64,000 nucleotides of DNA from Anaerotignum propionicum. Lineage in GTDB: Bacteria; Bacillota; Clostridia; Lachnospirales; Anaerotignaceae. The stretch covers positions 124,001 to 188,000 of the forward strand of contig NZ_JANGAD010000006.1 in NCBI RefSeq assembly GCF_024461735.1, read 5' to 3'. The first letter of the stretch is position 1, and the number at the start of each line of letters is the position of its first letter. The notes under the pieces are model-generated. The model was not told where the DNA came from and made no database searches. It worked only from the letters and a program-made list of their open reading frames with translations. The translations under genes and the position numbers were made by a program. Below are positions 28,184 through 36,563 of this stretch, in pieces.

Positions 28184-28609
28184 TTAAGCATAAACAACTA
28201 TCAAAACTCCTGCCAACACCAATAAATAGCAAGGTAACTGTTTGAAGCGAAACGGTTTTTTCATTGCATTAAACCATCCGAAATGGTCAACCAATGCTGA
28301 AGAAATCATTTGTCCAATGATAGATAGGCTCAATAATTGGGTTGCGCCAATATGCAAGATGCACCAGCTGCTGCTGGCGACCAATGTGACCCCCATAAAA
28401 CCCACGGCATAAACATATTTTGGCACTCCGCCAAAGGTAATTGGCTTTTTTTCCTTAAACTTAATATATAGGAAAAGAAGTAACGCAGCAATGACATGGA
28501 CAAAAAAACAAACCCCGAAAAGGCTATAGTAATTTCCTAACTGCCCATTTAGTGATACCATAAAGCCTTGAAAAATACCGGCCAAAATTAAAAAAACAAA
28601 ATAAATCAT
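28184..28609 (-). CDS. YdcZ/DUF606-type small membrane transporter, first copy
   Basis: 141 residues, five predicted membrane segments. It starts GIFQGFMVSLNGQLGNYY, typical of DUF606 proteins. It begins the operon that continues with the second copy 11 bases later, the kinase and the flavoprotein. The 153-base gap to the divergent phosphorylase must hold both promoters. Substrate not known; the kinase suggests a sugar or nucleoside. Confidence 0.82.
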   Translation of the reverse strand: MIYFVFLILAGIFQGFMVSLNGQLGNYYSLFGVCFFVHVIAALLLFLYIKFKEKKPITFGGVPKYVYAVGFMGVTLVASSSWCILHIGATQLLSLSIIGQMISSALVDHFGWFNAMKKPFRFKQLPCYLLVLAGVLIVVYA

Positions 28610-28762
28610 CTTACCCTCCCTAAAACACAGACCGTGTTTCTCTTTCTAATGATTTTAACATATTATTCAAATAGATTCAAATTATTAGACTGCAAACATT
28701 GCATTTTTTCAAAAATTAAGGTAAATTATATCATACAAAAGGACTACAAAGGAGGAACAAAT

Positions 28763-29509
28763 ATGCCAAATATACAGCCACATATTCAGCTAGACGATAC
28801 TCTTGAGGTGAAATATGCTTTACTTCCTGGGGATCCCGCCAGATTAGATCGAATTTCTCCATTTCTTGAAAATGTTGTGGAATTAAAATTTAACCGTGAA
28901 TATAGAAGTTTGATCGGTACCTATAAAGGTATTAAAATTTTAGCCATTTCAACGGGAATAGGTGGTGCTTCCGCTGGAATTGCCGTTGAAGAACTGCATA
29001 ATATTGGTGTAGAAGCCATGATTCGTATCGGAAGCTGTGGTAGTTTACAGCCAAAAGTAAAAATGGGAGATATTATTCTGGTGAGCGGTGCTGTGCGTGA
29101 TGATGGAGCATCCAAGACCTATGTGGATGCTATGTTCCCCGCCGTGCCCGATGCAGAACTGTTATATGCTTGCGTTGAATCTGCAAAGGAAAAAAATATT
29201 TCTTATCATACTGGTATTGCAAGAAGCCACGATAGCTTTTATACAGACGACGAAGATGCGATAGATGCATTTTGGTCAAAAAAAGGCGTTCTTGGATGTG
29301 ATATGGAAACAGCGGCAATTTTTACAATTGGCCATTTAAGAGGGGTAAAAACCGCTTCTATTTTAAATAATGTTGTAGAATACCAAGGTGATACCCTTGA
29401 TAGTATTGTAAATTACGTTGATGGTGAATCCCTTTCCATGCAAGGGGAGAAAAATGAGATTTTAGTTGCCTTGGAAGCTTTTGTGAAATTAGAAAAGAGT
29501 CTTTCATGA
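28763..29509 (+). CDS. Nucleoside phosphorylase, uridine phosphorylase-like
   Basis: 248 residues, the size of Udp. It catalyses phosphorolysis of a nucleoside to base and ribose-1-phosphate. The start is the ATG at 28763 behind AAAGGAGG; the longer frame to 28634 is upstream DNA. Signatures: LLPGDPARLDRI (phosphate loop), STGIGGASAGIAVEEL, RIGSCGSL and GCDMETAAIF, where the Met-Glu contacts ribose. It diverges from the YdcZ-kinase operon, and the pair could make a nucleoside uptake and breakdown unit. Confidence 0.9.
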   Translation: MPNIQPHIQLDDTLEVKYALLPGDPARLDRISPFLENVVELKFNREYRSLIGTYKGIKILAISTGIGGASAGIAVEELHNIGVEAMIRIGSCGSLQPKVKMGDIILVSGAVRDDGASKTYVDAMFPAVPDAELLYACVESAKEKNISYHTGIARSHDSFYTDDEDAIDAFWSKKGVLGCDMETAAIFTIGHLRGVKTASILNNVVEYQGDTLDSIVNYVDGESLSMQGEKNEILVALEAFVKLEKSLS

Positions 29510-29604
29510 ATACTCCCATTTAATATGAGCGTATAAATAAAATTAGAATTTAGGAAACATTTTCTTACTTTCAGCGTCTAGTAAGACAAAGAGGAGCTGA
29601 GAAG

Positions 29605-30381
29605 ATGAAAAAATTATACATGATTCTATTTATATGCTGTTTGGTTTTTTTTAGCGGATGCGGAAATGTAAAACCATCAGAAACCGCCGAAAACCCTCCC
29701 ATTACACTCACCAACGAAAAACCCAAAGAGAAGTCAGTGAAAACGTTACATGGGAAAATCATCAAAATAGAAAAAGATATGCTCTTTGTTGCGATAACAG
29801 AAGAAAAAGATATCTGTCAAGTTTCTACTAGCGCATTTATAGGGGATATCACCCAAATAGAACCGGGGGATATGGTAGAGATCGGGTTTAGCGGTATGGT
29901 TTTGGATATTTACCCTGAGATTCTTGCCAATCCGGATTACGTAATTCTCACCGAAAAAAGTGAGGACTTCGTAGGACTCTATTACAATATCCTCCTAGAT
30001 TTATTCAAGACCGATCCTGCGCTAAACAGTGATATCAATCTTATTGCAATAAATTTATCAGAGGAAGAAAATCTTACCGACAGCGAGAAAAAAGCCCTTC
30101 TCTACTTACTTTGGAATAAGACACAAATAGAAACACGAATGGCGACCTATGATGATTTGATTGCAGAAAACTTAATTACGATTGAAAAAGATACGGGATT
30201 TGCCCAAATGGAGAACGGAATTTGGGTAAATCTGAAGTCTACGAAAGCTGAAAAGGATATGTTTACATTTTCTGTTCAAAAATGGCGCTCCTCTTTAGGT
30301 GCATATGGCTTTGTAGATTGTACGGCAAAAAAAGAGGATGGAAAATGGTCATATATCGTGGGTGGCGAAATGATGTCTTAA
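29605..30381 (+). CDS. Lipoprotein of unknown function
   Basis: 258 residues. The N-terminus has a type II signal peptide ending in a lipobox (FFSGC, Cys19), so it should be anchored outside the membrane. Residues about 45-115 (KTLHGKIIKIEKDMLFVAI...GDMVEIGFSG) look like a small beta-barrel of the kind found in DUF3221-type proteins. The C-terminal half contains MATYDDLIAENLITIE and W-rich strands. No partner gene is obvious; it lies between two convergent or unrelated units. Function unknown. Confidence 0.75.
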   Translation: MKKLYMILFICCLVFFSGCGNVKPSETAENPPITLTNEKPKEKSVKTLHGKIIKIEKDMLFVAITEEKDICQVSTSAFIGDITQIEPGDMVEIGFSGMVLDIYPEILANPDYVILTEKSEDFVGLYYNILLDLFKTDPALNSDINLIAINLSEEENLTDSEKKALLYLLWNKTQIETRMATYDDLIAENLITIEKDTGFAQMENGIWVNLKSTKAEKDMFTFSVQKWRSSLGAYGFVDCTAKKEDGKWSYIVGGEMMS

Positions 30382-30410
30382 TAATTCATGGTATGCACTT
30401 TAATATTTCT

Positions 30411-30447
30411 AAAAAATACCCCCACAGTATTTGTTGGGGGTATTTTT
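30411..30447. terminator. Bidirectional terminator
   Basis: Perfect 11-bp stem AAATACCCCCA / TGGGGGTATTT with A-run and T-run flanks. It serves the lipoprotein gene and the convergent aminotransferase gene. Confidence 0.85.
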
Positions 30448-30486
30448 GAATCATTTTAGATTTCGATTAAGAACTAGACAGCTTTT

Positions 30487-31836
30487 TTACCAGCCTTTTT
30501 TAAATTTCAGAACATCATCGGGAATTTTTCCATCTAGGTATTCCTGTATAGACTCCTCAATGATTTCAAAGCCTCTTTTTAAATTTTCGGGCTGAATATT
30601 TAGAGGGGGTTGGATTCGCAATACATTTTTCCCAAGGGATATCACAACCAATCCCTTTTCATAGGCACGGTACAAAACCTTGTAGGTTCCCACATCATCA
30701 GGAATTTGTTTATCGCTTTCGGGGTCTTTTCTTGTTAAAGTCAGACCTCTAGACATTCCCTTTCCGCTTTTCTTTGTTGCAACTTGAGGAAATTTATCCA
30801 TCATATTATTTAAATAGTACTCCATAGCTTTCTCATTTTCTGCTAAAATATTTTGAAATTCTTCTCCTTGCATATAATCAAATGCTGCACAGCCAGCAGC
30901 GCAAGCTAGCGCGTGACCACCTAAAGTAAATAGATGTGCCGGAGCAGGCAAGGAATCCATAATTTCCTCCTTTGCCATAAAAGCACCCAGCGGAAGACCT
31001 GCCCCTACAGATTTGCCCAATATTATGCCATCGGGAACTATATCGTAATGTTCGATGGAAAACCATTTTCCCGTTCTGAAAAATGCCTGCTGAACCTCTT
31101 CGGCGATAAAAAGAATTCCATGTTTTTTGCAAAGGGCGTATAATTTTTGCATGAAGATTTGATGTGCGGCAATTAATCCGGCATCTCCTTGAAGGGGTTC
31201 AATGATAACCGCTGCAACCTCTTCTGGTGGCAAATATGCCTCAAAGGCCCTTTCCAAATCCTTTATACATTCCCTTTCACAAACCTCATCCTCCAAATCA
31301 TCCCCATAAAAGGGGAAATTGTAAATGTCTGGTAGGAACGGCCCCATTTTTGAACGCATTCTTGTTGTAACTGCACTTAAGGAAATGGAGCCATATGTAC
31401 TTCCATGATACCCATTAATAAAAGTAATAATCTTAGTTCTTCCGGTGTAGGCTCTTGCAAATTTAATGGAGGCGTCGTTAGCATCGGAACCGCAGTTTCC
31501 AAAGCATACCTTAGCAGAAGCACCTCCTGGATAGACGGATGTTAATCGCTCTGCATAGCTAATATTTTTCGTATTATAAATATAGGCAGGTGTATACTGG
31601 CTATACAATTCCAACTGCTCTTTGATTGCCTCTGTAACAGCAGGGAAACCACTACCAAGATTCAAAGATGATGCACTACTTAGAAAATCTATAAACCGAT
31701 TGTCATCTTGATCGATAATAATATCTCCCACAACCCTTTGTATTGTCAGCGGAAAATATGAAAAATGCTGACATGGTGCAATTACTTTCTCATCACGCGC
31801 AATCCAAGCAGCACTTTTTGTTGTTGTTAAACCCAT
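30487..31836 (-). CDS. Class III PLP aminotransferase
   Basis: 449 residues. Fold type I class III family (GABA/ornithine aminotransferase-like). GNCGSDANDASIKFARAYTG and YHGSTYGS are the PLP phosphate region; VIIEPLQGDAG precedes the cofactor Asp region, which here reads IAEEVQQAFFRTGK instead of the more usual DEVQ. The Schiff-base Lys is in ILGKSVGAGLPLGAF (about 275). The substrate is not determinable. Relatives include aminotransferases and the branched-chain amino-acid racemase. I use the ATG at 31836, well spaced from GGGGAG. It lies directly downstream of the YkvI permease, so an amino acid is probably imported and then processed. Confidence 0.85.
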   Translation of the reverse strand: MGLTTTKSAAWIARDEKVIAPCQHFSYFPLTIQRVVGDIIIDQDDNRFIDFLSSASSLNLGSGFPAVTEAIKEQLELYSQYTPAYIYNTKNISYAERLTSVYPGGASAKVCFGNCGSDANDASIKFARAYTGRTKIITFINGYHGSTYGSISLSAVTTRMRSKMGPFLPDIYNFPFYGDDLEDEVCERECIKDLERAFEAYLPPEEVAAVIIEPLQGDAGLIAAHQIFMQKLYALCKKHGILFIAEEVQQAFFRTGKWFSIEHYDIVPDGIILGKSVGAGLPLGAFMAKEEIMDSLPAPAHLFTLGGHALACAAGCAAFDYMQGEEFQNILAENEKAMEYYLNNMMDKFPQVATKKSGKGMSRGLTLTRKDPESDKQIPDDVGTYKVLYRAYEKGLVVISLGKNVLRIQPPLNIQPENLKRGFEIIEESIQEYLDGKIPDDVLKFKKGW

Positions 31837-31872
31837 TTCTCTCATCTCCCCGTCTTTACCATTCAAACCAAT

Positions 31873-32967
31873 TTAGGCTTTTTTCATCAGCTTATATACA
31901 CCAAGAGTCATAATTGGAATGACATATACAAAGAAGAATATCCATGCCAATGTTCCGTAACCCTTTGCAATCAGATTAATCAATCCGAAGGAAGAAATAA
32001 AGGTAGTAACTACCAACAGAATAATTGCAATTACCGGTGTTATCCAGTTAGGTACTATCTGTTTCTTGCTTTTATAGCTTTCGGCAATACGGTCTGTAAT
32101 TGAATAGATTAGACCAGAACCTGTTTCAATCAAGGTACCAAACAATACAATTTGGAACATATAACGCAACCATGGCATATTCATTTGGGTTAAAATATAA
32201 TCCACAGGAAGTTCCTGATCAATAATGGTAGGATAAAAACCTGCCATTGCCACAAATAAGATAATACCTGGCAACATACCGATTACGCCTGCAATCAGCC
32301 CTGAGGTAAATGCTTCTTTGGAATTATCAGAATGCCTAATGGTATAAAGCACCGCAATAATGATAGCTAAATTGTAGAATGCATATTGAAAACCACCTAA
32401 AGCCCAATTTCCACTTACAGGCACTGTAGCAAAATTATGGCCGATGTCTGAACTATATCTGGAAATTACCAATACCAAAAACAGAAAATAAACACCATAA
32501 AGCACAAAGGACCATAAAGATAATACCTTTTCAATCACATCTGAACCATTCATTACCAATAAAAACACTGCTGCTGACATACCAATGATACCAAACCATT
32601 TATTTAGGCCAAAAAGCTCATGAAGTATGGAACCCGCAGAAGCGGAAACAACTGCTAAAACGATTAAAATAAAAATTATGTAAGCGACCTCAAAGACTAA
32701 CCAGCCTGGTCCCATGAGTTTTTTCATAAAATTTTTATAGTCATATTTCTGAAACTTTCTTGCAAAAGCAAAGGAAACTGCGCAAACAATGGACCATGTC
32801 AACATGGATACGATGGTCATACCCAAGATACCACCCAAAGGCCCATATCCCATAAAATATTCGACTAACTCTCTGCCTGTTCCGTAACCGCCTGCTATGA
32901 CGCAAGACTGAAAAACAATACCTGGAACAAAATATTTTTGAAATTTCTTTGATGATAAAATACTCAT
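31873..32967 (-). CDS. YkvI-family membrane permease
   Basis: 364 residues with about ten membrane segments. The N-terminal VFQSCVIAGGYGTGRELVEYF is typical of the YkvI family, distant relatives of amino-acid/cation symporters in the APC superfamily. AAAAGGAGG precedes the ATG. It forms a two-gene operon with the aminotransferase, 36 bases downstream. The transported compound is unknown, though an amino acid is the best guess from the partner. Confidence 0.8.
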   Translation of the reverse strand: MSILSSKKFQKYFVPGIVFQSCVIAGGYGTGRELVEYFMGYGPLGGILGMTIVSMLTWSIVCAVSFAFARKFQKYDYKNFMKKLMGPGWLVFEVAYIIFILIVLAVVSASAGSILHELFGLNKWFGIIGMSAAVFLLVMNGSDVIEKVLSLWSFVLYGVYFLFLVLVISRYSSDIGHNFATVPVSGNWALGGFQYAFYNLAIIIAVLYTIRHSDNSKEAFTSGLIAGVIGMLPGIILFVAMAGFYPTIIDQELPVDYILTQMNMPWLRYMFQIVLFGTLIETGSGLIYSITDRIAESYKSKKQIVPNWITPVIAIILLVVTTFISSFGLINLIAKGYGTLAWIFFFVYVIPIMTLGVYKLMKKA

Positions 32968-33328
32968 ATAATTCCTCCTTTTACCTATATTTTCAAGGTT
33001 CTCTTTTGTAATTAATTATACTAAATTTAGTTTAATAGGATTATATATTTAATATATATAAATGTCAACGAAATATTAAATAAATTTTAGTATTTTTAAA
33101 TTTTATATCTTTAGAATAAATAGATTTCAAATAGGATAATTATATTGTTTATCTTTCTAAACATCATAAAAAAAAGAACCTGTCCTTTATGCAATTTCAT
33201 GCAAAAAAGAAAAGTTCTTATAGCAATTTTTGTTCTTAATTTAATACAATAGATATCATTTCAAAAGTTGATAAGAGGTATGCTCTTGAAGCAAACTTTT
33301 TTTGGTTTCTCAAATCGAACAAATCTAT
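32968..33328. other. Intergenic region upstream of the permease
   Basis: 361 very AT-rich bases. It should contain the promoter of the permease-aminotransferase operon and possible binding sites of the adjacent XRE-cupin regulator. Apart from a weak terminator at 33168-33219 I can see no defined element. Confidence 0.5.
33168..33219 (-). terminator. Possible terminator of the XRE-cupin gene
   Basis: AAGAAC / GTTCTT closing stem with an imperfect interior, followed on the minus strand by eight T's. Confidence 0.5.
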
Positions 33329-33886
33329 TTAATATAAAGCCGGTGATATAACAGCAACCGCTTCTACATCTTCATCACCGGGATTATACAACTGGTGATA
33401 TGTTTGCTGGGGTACATAAATGCTATCCCCCTCATTTAAGATATATACATCGTCACCAATATGATATTCCAGTGTTCCTTTTAGAACCAAAGTACATTCC
33501 GCCGCTTCCTGGTGATACTGCACCATGGTACTGCCCCAGCTTTTTGCACCTAATTTAAAACATAACATTTCCATTTTAGTACAAGCATTTTTGTTTCTAC
33601 TATAGGGTGTTACAAACTGGTACTCCATATTAATATCGGCAAACTGAATTTTCGTGCGGTTATCTCTGGTGATTACTGTAACTTGTTCTTGCTCCTCTTG
33701 GGAAAAAAGAGAAACCAAAGGAATTTCAATCGCTTCTGCAATACGCATCAAAACAGACAGAGATGGACTGATTAAATTACGTTCAATTTGTGAAATATAT
33801 CCGGGGGTCACCTCAGCTTTTTCAGCCAAATCCTTTGCAGTGATTCCCTTTTCCACTCTTGCAGCCTTTATTTTTTCTCCAATCAT
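33329..33886 (-). CDS. XRE-family regulator with cupin sensor domain
   Basis: 185 residues. An N-terminal helix-turn-helix (about 5-62, with TAKDLAEKAEVTPGYISQIE) is followed by a cupin domain (about 105-180, with HQEAAECTLVLKGTLEYHIGDD and EGDSIYVPQQTYHQLYN). This layout is the SutR/PuuR-like class that senses a small metabolite. The start is the ATG at 33886, spaced from GGATGG; the ATG at 33895 is too close. It probably controls the neighbouring permease-aminotransferase operon or the AEC transporter gene. Confidence 0.88.
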   Translation of the reverse strand: MIGEKIKAARVEKGITAKDLAEKAEVTPGYISQIERNLISPSLSVLMRIAEAIEIPLVSLFSQEEQEQVTVITRDNRTKIQFADINMEYQFVTPYSRNKNACTKMEMLCFKLGAKSWGSTMVQYHQEAAECTLVLKGTLEYHIGDDVYILNEGDSIYVPQQTYHQLYNPGDEDVEAVAVISPALY

Positions 33887-34109
33887 GAAAACCATCCTTT
33901 CTGTTTCATATTCTCCCCTGCAACAACCATAAACCCAATCATGGTAAATTCAAAACAAACGAAAAGATTTTTTATCAAATCTTTTGCGTTTTTCAAAGCA
34001 ATTATACCATACTATTTTTATAAACTCAAAGAAATAAGAATTATTTCTATATATTCTAATACAATCAAAGCCCTTTTTTCGTGTGACTTTCGTATAAAAT
34101 CAATATTGT

Positions 34110-35027
34110 CTAGTACAGTTTTAAAACAATCAATAATATAGTCATTAAAATCAAACTAAATGGGAGCATCAAAGAGTTTAAAACGGCTGCAGCGGAACGA
34201 TCATAACCACAGCGTTCAGTATAAATCGGCGCAATACTTAAAATAGGCGAAAAAACAACAATGGAAAGTATTTGTCTATGTAGCAACGGCCCTGGTAAGT
34301 AATGATAAATCAAATAGGAAAATACGCAAGCGATTCCAATCCTTAATACAAAAACACTCCCCATATCTTTTAAAACACTTTTTTTCATTTTAGGTTCAAA
34401 CATAATCCCGATTAGAATCATTGCCAAAAATGTATTTGCCTGACCCATCATGGTTGCAAGATCAAATATAATATTGGGTAATTGAATGTTTAGACTGCAC
34501 AATAAAATCATAACCAAATATGCTACGAAGGGCATAGATGAAAATAATGTTTTTAGAATTTCTTTCACGCTTACATTACCTTTTCCTTTTACAATAAGGG
34601 TGGCAATGGTAAAGGTAATTCCAAAAACCATAATGGCGTTACCCACATCAAACATACAAACAACCGCCACTGCATCCGAGGCGAAGAAGCTCTGCATAAA
34701 GGGCAACGTACAAAGTCCAATATTATAACCGGAGGCATTGATAATAAAAAATGCTCGCTCTGAGGGCCGTTTTTTTCTTGTAAGGAGTAGAACCAGACTA
34801 ATTGCCACAAGATTTGTTATGAAGCCCAAGGCAATATCCATCAGGAACGAAACATCCAGGCTAAGGGTTCTAAAATTACTTATAATTACCATTGGCAAAG
34901 TAATTTTCATAACCAATCTAGACAAAAGGTCGGTATCCTTTTGAGAGAATAACCCACCTCGTTTTAGCCCAAAACCCACGCCAATCATAAACAAAAACCC
35001 GAAAGCTTTTGTCAAGACAATTTCCAT
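34110..35027 (-). CDS. AEC-family transporter (auxin efflux carrier-like)
   Basis: 305 residues with about ten membrane segments. N-terminal FLFMIGVGFGLKRGGLFSQKD, GYNIGLCTLPFMQSFF and the late SIAPIYTERCGYDRSAAAVLN are typical of AEC family members, which move small organic acids such as malate. It ends with a hydrophobic helix. A GGAGGG site precedes the ATG. It lies alone between the infC operon and the XRE-cupin gene. Substrate and direction are unknown. Confidence 0.85.
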   Translation of the reverse strand: MEIVLTKAFGFLFMIGVGFGLKRGGLFSQKDTDLLSRLVMKITLPMVIISNFRTLSLDVSFLMDIALGFITNLVAISLVLLLTRKKRPSERAFFIINASGYNIGLCTLPFMQSFFASDAVAVVCMFDVGNAIMVFGITFTIATLIVKGKGNVSVKEILKTLFSSMPFVAYLVMILLCSLNIQLPNIIFDLATMMGQANTFLAMILIGIMFEPKMKKSVLKDMGSVFVLRIGIACVFSYLIYHYLPGPLLHRQILSIVVFSPILSIAPIYTERCGYDRSAAAVLNSLMLPFSLILMTILLIVLKLY

Positions 35028-35074
35028 AGTAGTGTTATCCCTCCCCCTTCAACCTAAGCAATGTCTTATGAATG

Positions 35075-35105
35075 AAAAAAGACCTTTTGTGCAAAACAAA
35101 AGGTC
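35075..35105 (-). terminator. infC-rpmI-rplT terminator
   Basis: 10-bp stem GACCTTTTGT / ACAAAAGGTC with a 5-base loop, followed on the minus strand by TTTTTTC, 18 bases past rplT. Confidence 0.88.
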
Positions 35106-35123
35106 GGTTTCTCAATTAATAAA

Positions 35124-35477
35124 TTACAGTTTTGCTTTTGCTGTAGCTACTAATGTAGTGAATGCAGCGGGATCGGAAACAGCTAAGTCAGCCAACATCT
35201 TTCTGTTGATGTTAACGTCAGCCATTTTTAAACCGTGAATCAGCTTGCTGTAAGAAATATCATTCAATCTTGCTGCTGCATTGATTCTTGTGATCCAAAG
35301 GCTTCTGTATTCTCTTTTTGTCTGCTTTCTGCCGGCAAATGCGAATGCCATAGCTTTCATTACAGACTGCTTTGCAACTCTGTATTGTTTGCTTCTAGCG
35401 CCACGATAGCCTCTAGCCAGCTTCAATACTTTTTTATGTCTTTTTCTCGCGTTTAACGCGCCTTTCACTCTTGCCAT
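35124..35477 (-). CDS. rplT: 50S ribosomal protein L20
   Basis: 117 residues, exact family length. It binds 23S rRNA early in 50S assembly. The start [19 protein letters not shown] and the internal [14 protein letters not shown] are diagnostic. The N-terminal half is basic and extended, the C-terminal half globular. AGGAGG precedes the ATG. It is the last gene of infC-rpmI-rplT and the likely repressor acting on the leader of this operon. Confidence 0.98.
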   Translation of the reverse strand: MARVKGALNARKRHKKVLKLARGYRGARSKQYRVAKQSVMKAMAFAFAGRKQTKREYRSLWITRINAAARLNDISYSKLIHGLKMADVNINRKMLADLAVSDPAAFTTLVATAKAKL

Positions 35478-35507
35478 GGTAAAGTCCTCCTAAAAATATA
35501 CTCGAAA

Positions 35508-35708
35508 TTATGCGTATGGTAACAGTCTCTTTTTGATGCTGTTCAATACAGTTTTATCAACAGTTGTAGCGTGTCTCAAGTTTCTTTTTCTCTTTCTGGA
35601 CTTTTTGCCAAGAATATGCTGTGTATTGGATTTCTGTCTTTTCAGCTGACCTGTGCCAGTAATTCTGAATCTCTTCGCTGCTGCTTTTTTTGTTTTCAAC
35701 TTAGGCAT
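35508..35708 (-). CDS. rpmI: 50S ribosomal protein L35
   Basis: 66 residues. It starts [20 protein letters not shown] and contains [15 protein letters not shown], both characteristic. Strongly basic. Middle gene of the operon, 30 bases before rplT, with an AGGAGG site. Confidence 0.98.
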   Translation of the reverse strand: MPKLKTKKAAAKRFRITGTGQLKRQKSNTQHILGKKSRKRKRNLRHATTVDKTVLNSIKKRLLPYA

Positions 35709-35785
35709 AATGTTAAAACCTCCTAAAATAATCCTAGCAGATATATCTGCTGCTTATGTCTTGTTGCTTTCTTCCATCCTGCGGA

Positions 35786-36292
35786 TTAGCTCTTTGGTGC
35801 AAGGAACATAACTAAGCTTCTACCTTCCATCTTGGGTTCTTTTTCAACCACACCAAACTCTGCAGTTTCGTTTGCAAAGTTCTCAAGAATGACCATACCC
35901 GCCTTAGAATGACCAATTTCGCGTCCTCTAAAACGAATACTTACCTTTACCTTATCCCCATCCTTCAGGAATTCATTCGCTTTTTTCACCTTTACCTGAA
36001 CGTCATGAGTATCGATACCAGGAGACAAACGAAGTTCTTTCACGTCTACAGTTTTTTGTTTCTTTCTGGCTTCTTTTTCTTTCTTAGCCTGATCGAATTT
36101 ATATTTACCATAGTCCATGATACGACAAACCGGAGGCTTCGCAGTCGGGGCAATTTTCACCAAATCCAGCTTCTTTTCATCCGCCATCTTCTGCGCATCT
36201 TTAGAAGACACGATTCCCAACTGTTCCCCATCTTCGCCAATCAATCTAATTTCCTTGTCTCTGATTTGCTCGTTGATCATTAATTCTGTAAT
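35786..36292 (-). CDS. infC: Translation initiation factor IF-3, with an AUU start codon
   Basis: 168 residues. IF-3 binds the 30S subunit and checks start-codon pairing. The start I choose is an ATT at 36292-36290: GGGAGGTG ends 7 bases upstream of it, while the first ATG (36280) is 19 bases away, too far. The N-terminus then reads (M)TELMINEQIRDKEIRL, matching the family. The N-domain (about 5-75), a basic linker and the C-domain (about 90-168, RFRGREIGHSKAG) are intact. AUU starts are known in infC of several bacteria and allow IF-3 to limit its own synthesis. Confidence 0.93.
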   Translation of the reverse strand: MTELMINEQIRDKEIRLIGEDGEQLGIVSSKDAQKMADEKKLDLVKIAPTAKPPVCRIMDYGKYKFDQAKKEKEARKKQKTVDVKELRLSPGIDTHDVQVKVKKANEFLKDGDKVKVSIRFRGREIGHSKAGMVILENFANETAEFGVVEKEPKMEGRSLVMFLAPKS

Positions 36293-36466
36293 AGCAAAGC
36301 ACCTCCCAAATTATTGTACCGTTATCCGCAAGTGCGCAAAAAAAAATTGCGCCGGAAGAAACCCGCCGCACACAGAAAAACAGAGTAAAGCCCTGCTTTA
36401 AAAATCGTGTATTAACCTTATAAAGCCCATGCCATAAGGTGAGAAGCGGAACTTCTTCTTTATTAC
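36293..36466 (-). promoter_or_regulatory. L20-type leader of infC-rpmI-rplT
   Basis: About 170 bases of untranslated leader with the hallmark stretch CTCACCTTATGGCATGGGC, the paired TATAAGGTT segment and G/C-rich stems near 36340-36370 (GCGGCGGGTTTCTTCCGGCGC on the RNA). These match the L20 autoregulatory leader of low-GC Firmicutes, where L20 binding causes early termination. Confidence 0.75.
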
Positions 36467-36472
36467 CCTAGT

Positions 36473-36501
36473 AGTATAGCATTAATTGACAACCACGTCA
36501 A
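36473..36501 (-). promoter_or_regulatory. infC operon promoter
   Basis: Minus strand TTGACG, 17-base spacer, TATACT, just upstream of the L20-type leader. Confidence 0.8.
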
Positions 36502-36528
36502 TAATTTTCTAAAGAAATATTTAAATAT

Positions 36529-36554
36529 GGGTGCAGATATTTTAATCTGCACCC
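36529..36554 (-). terminator. thrS terminator
   Basis: Perfect 10-bp stem GGGTGCAGAT / ATCTGCACCC with a 6-base loop, 9 bases past the thrS stop. The tract after it on the minus strand is AT-rich, not a clean T-run. Confidence 0.75.
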
Positions 36555-36563
36555 GAAACCAGC

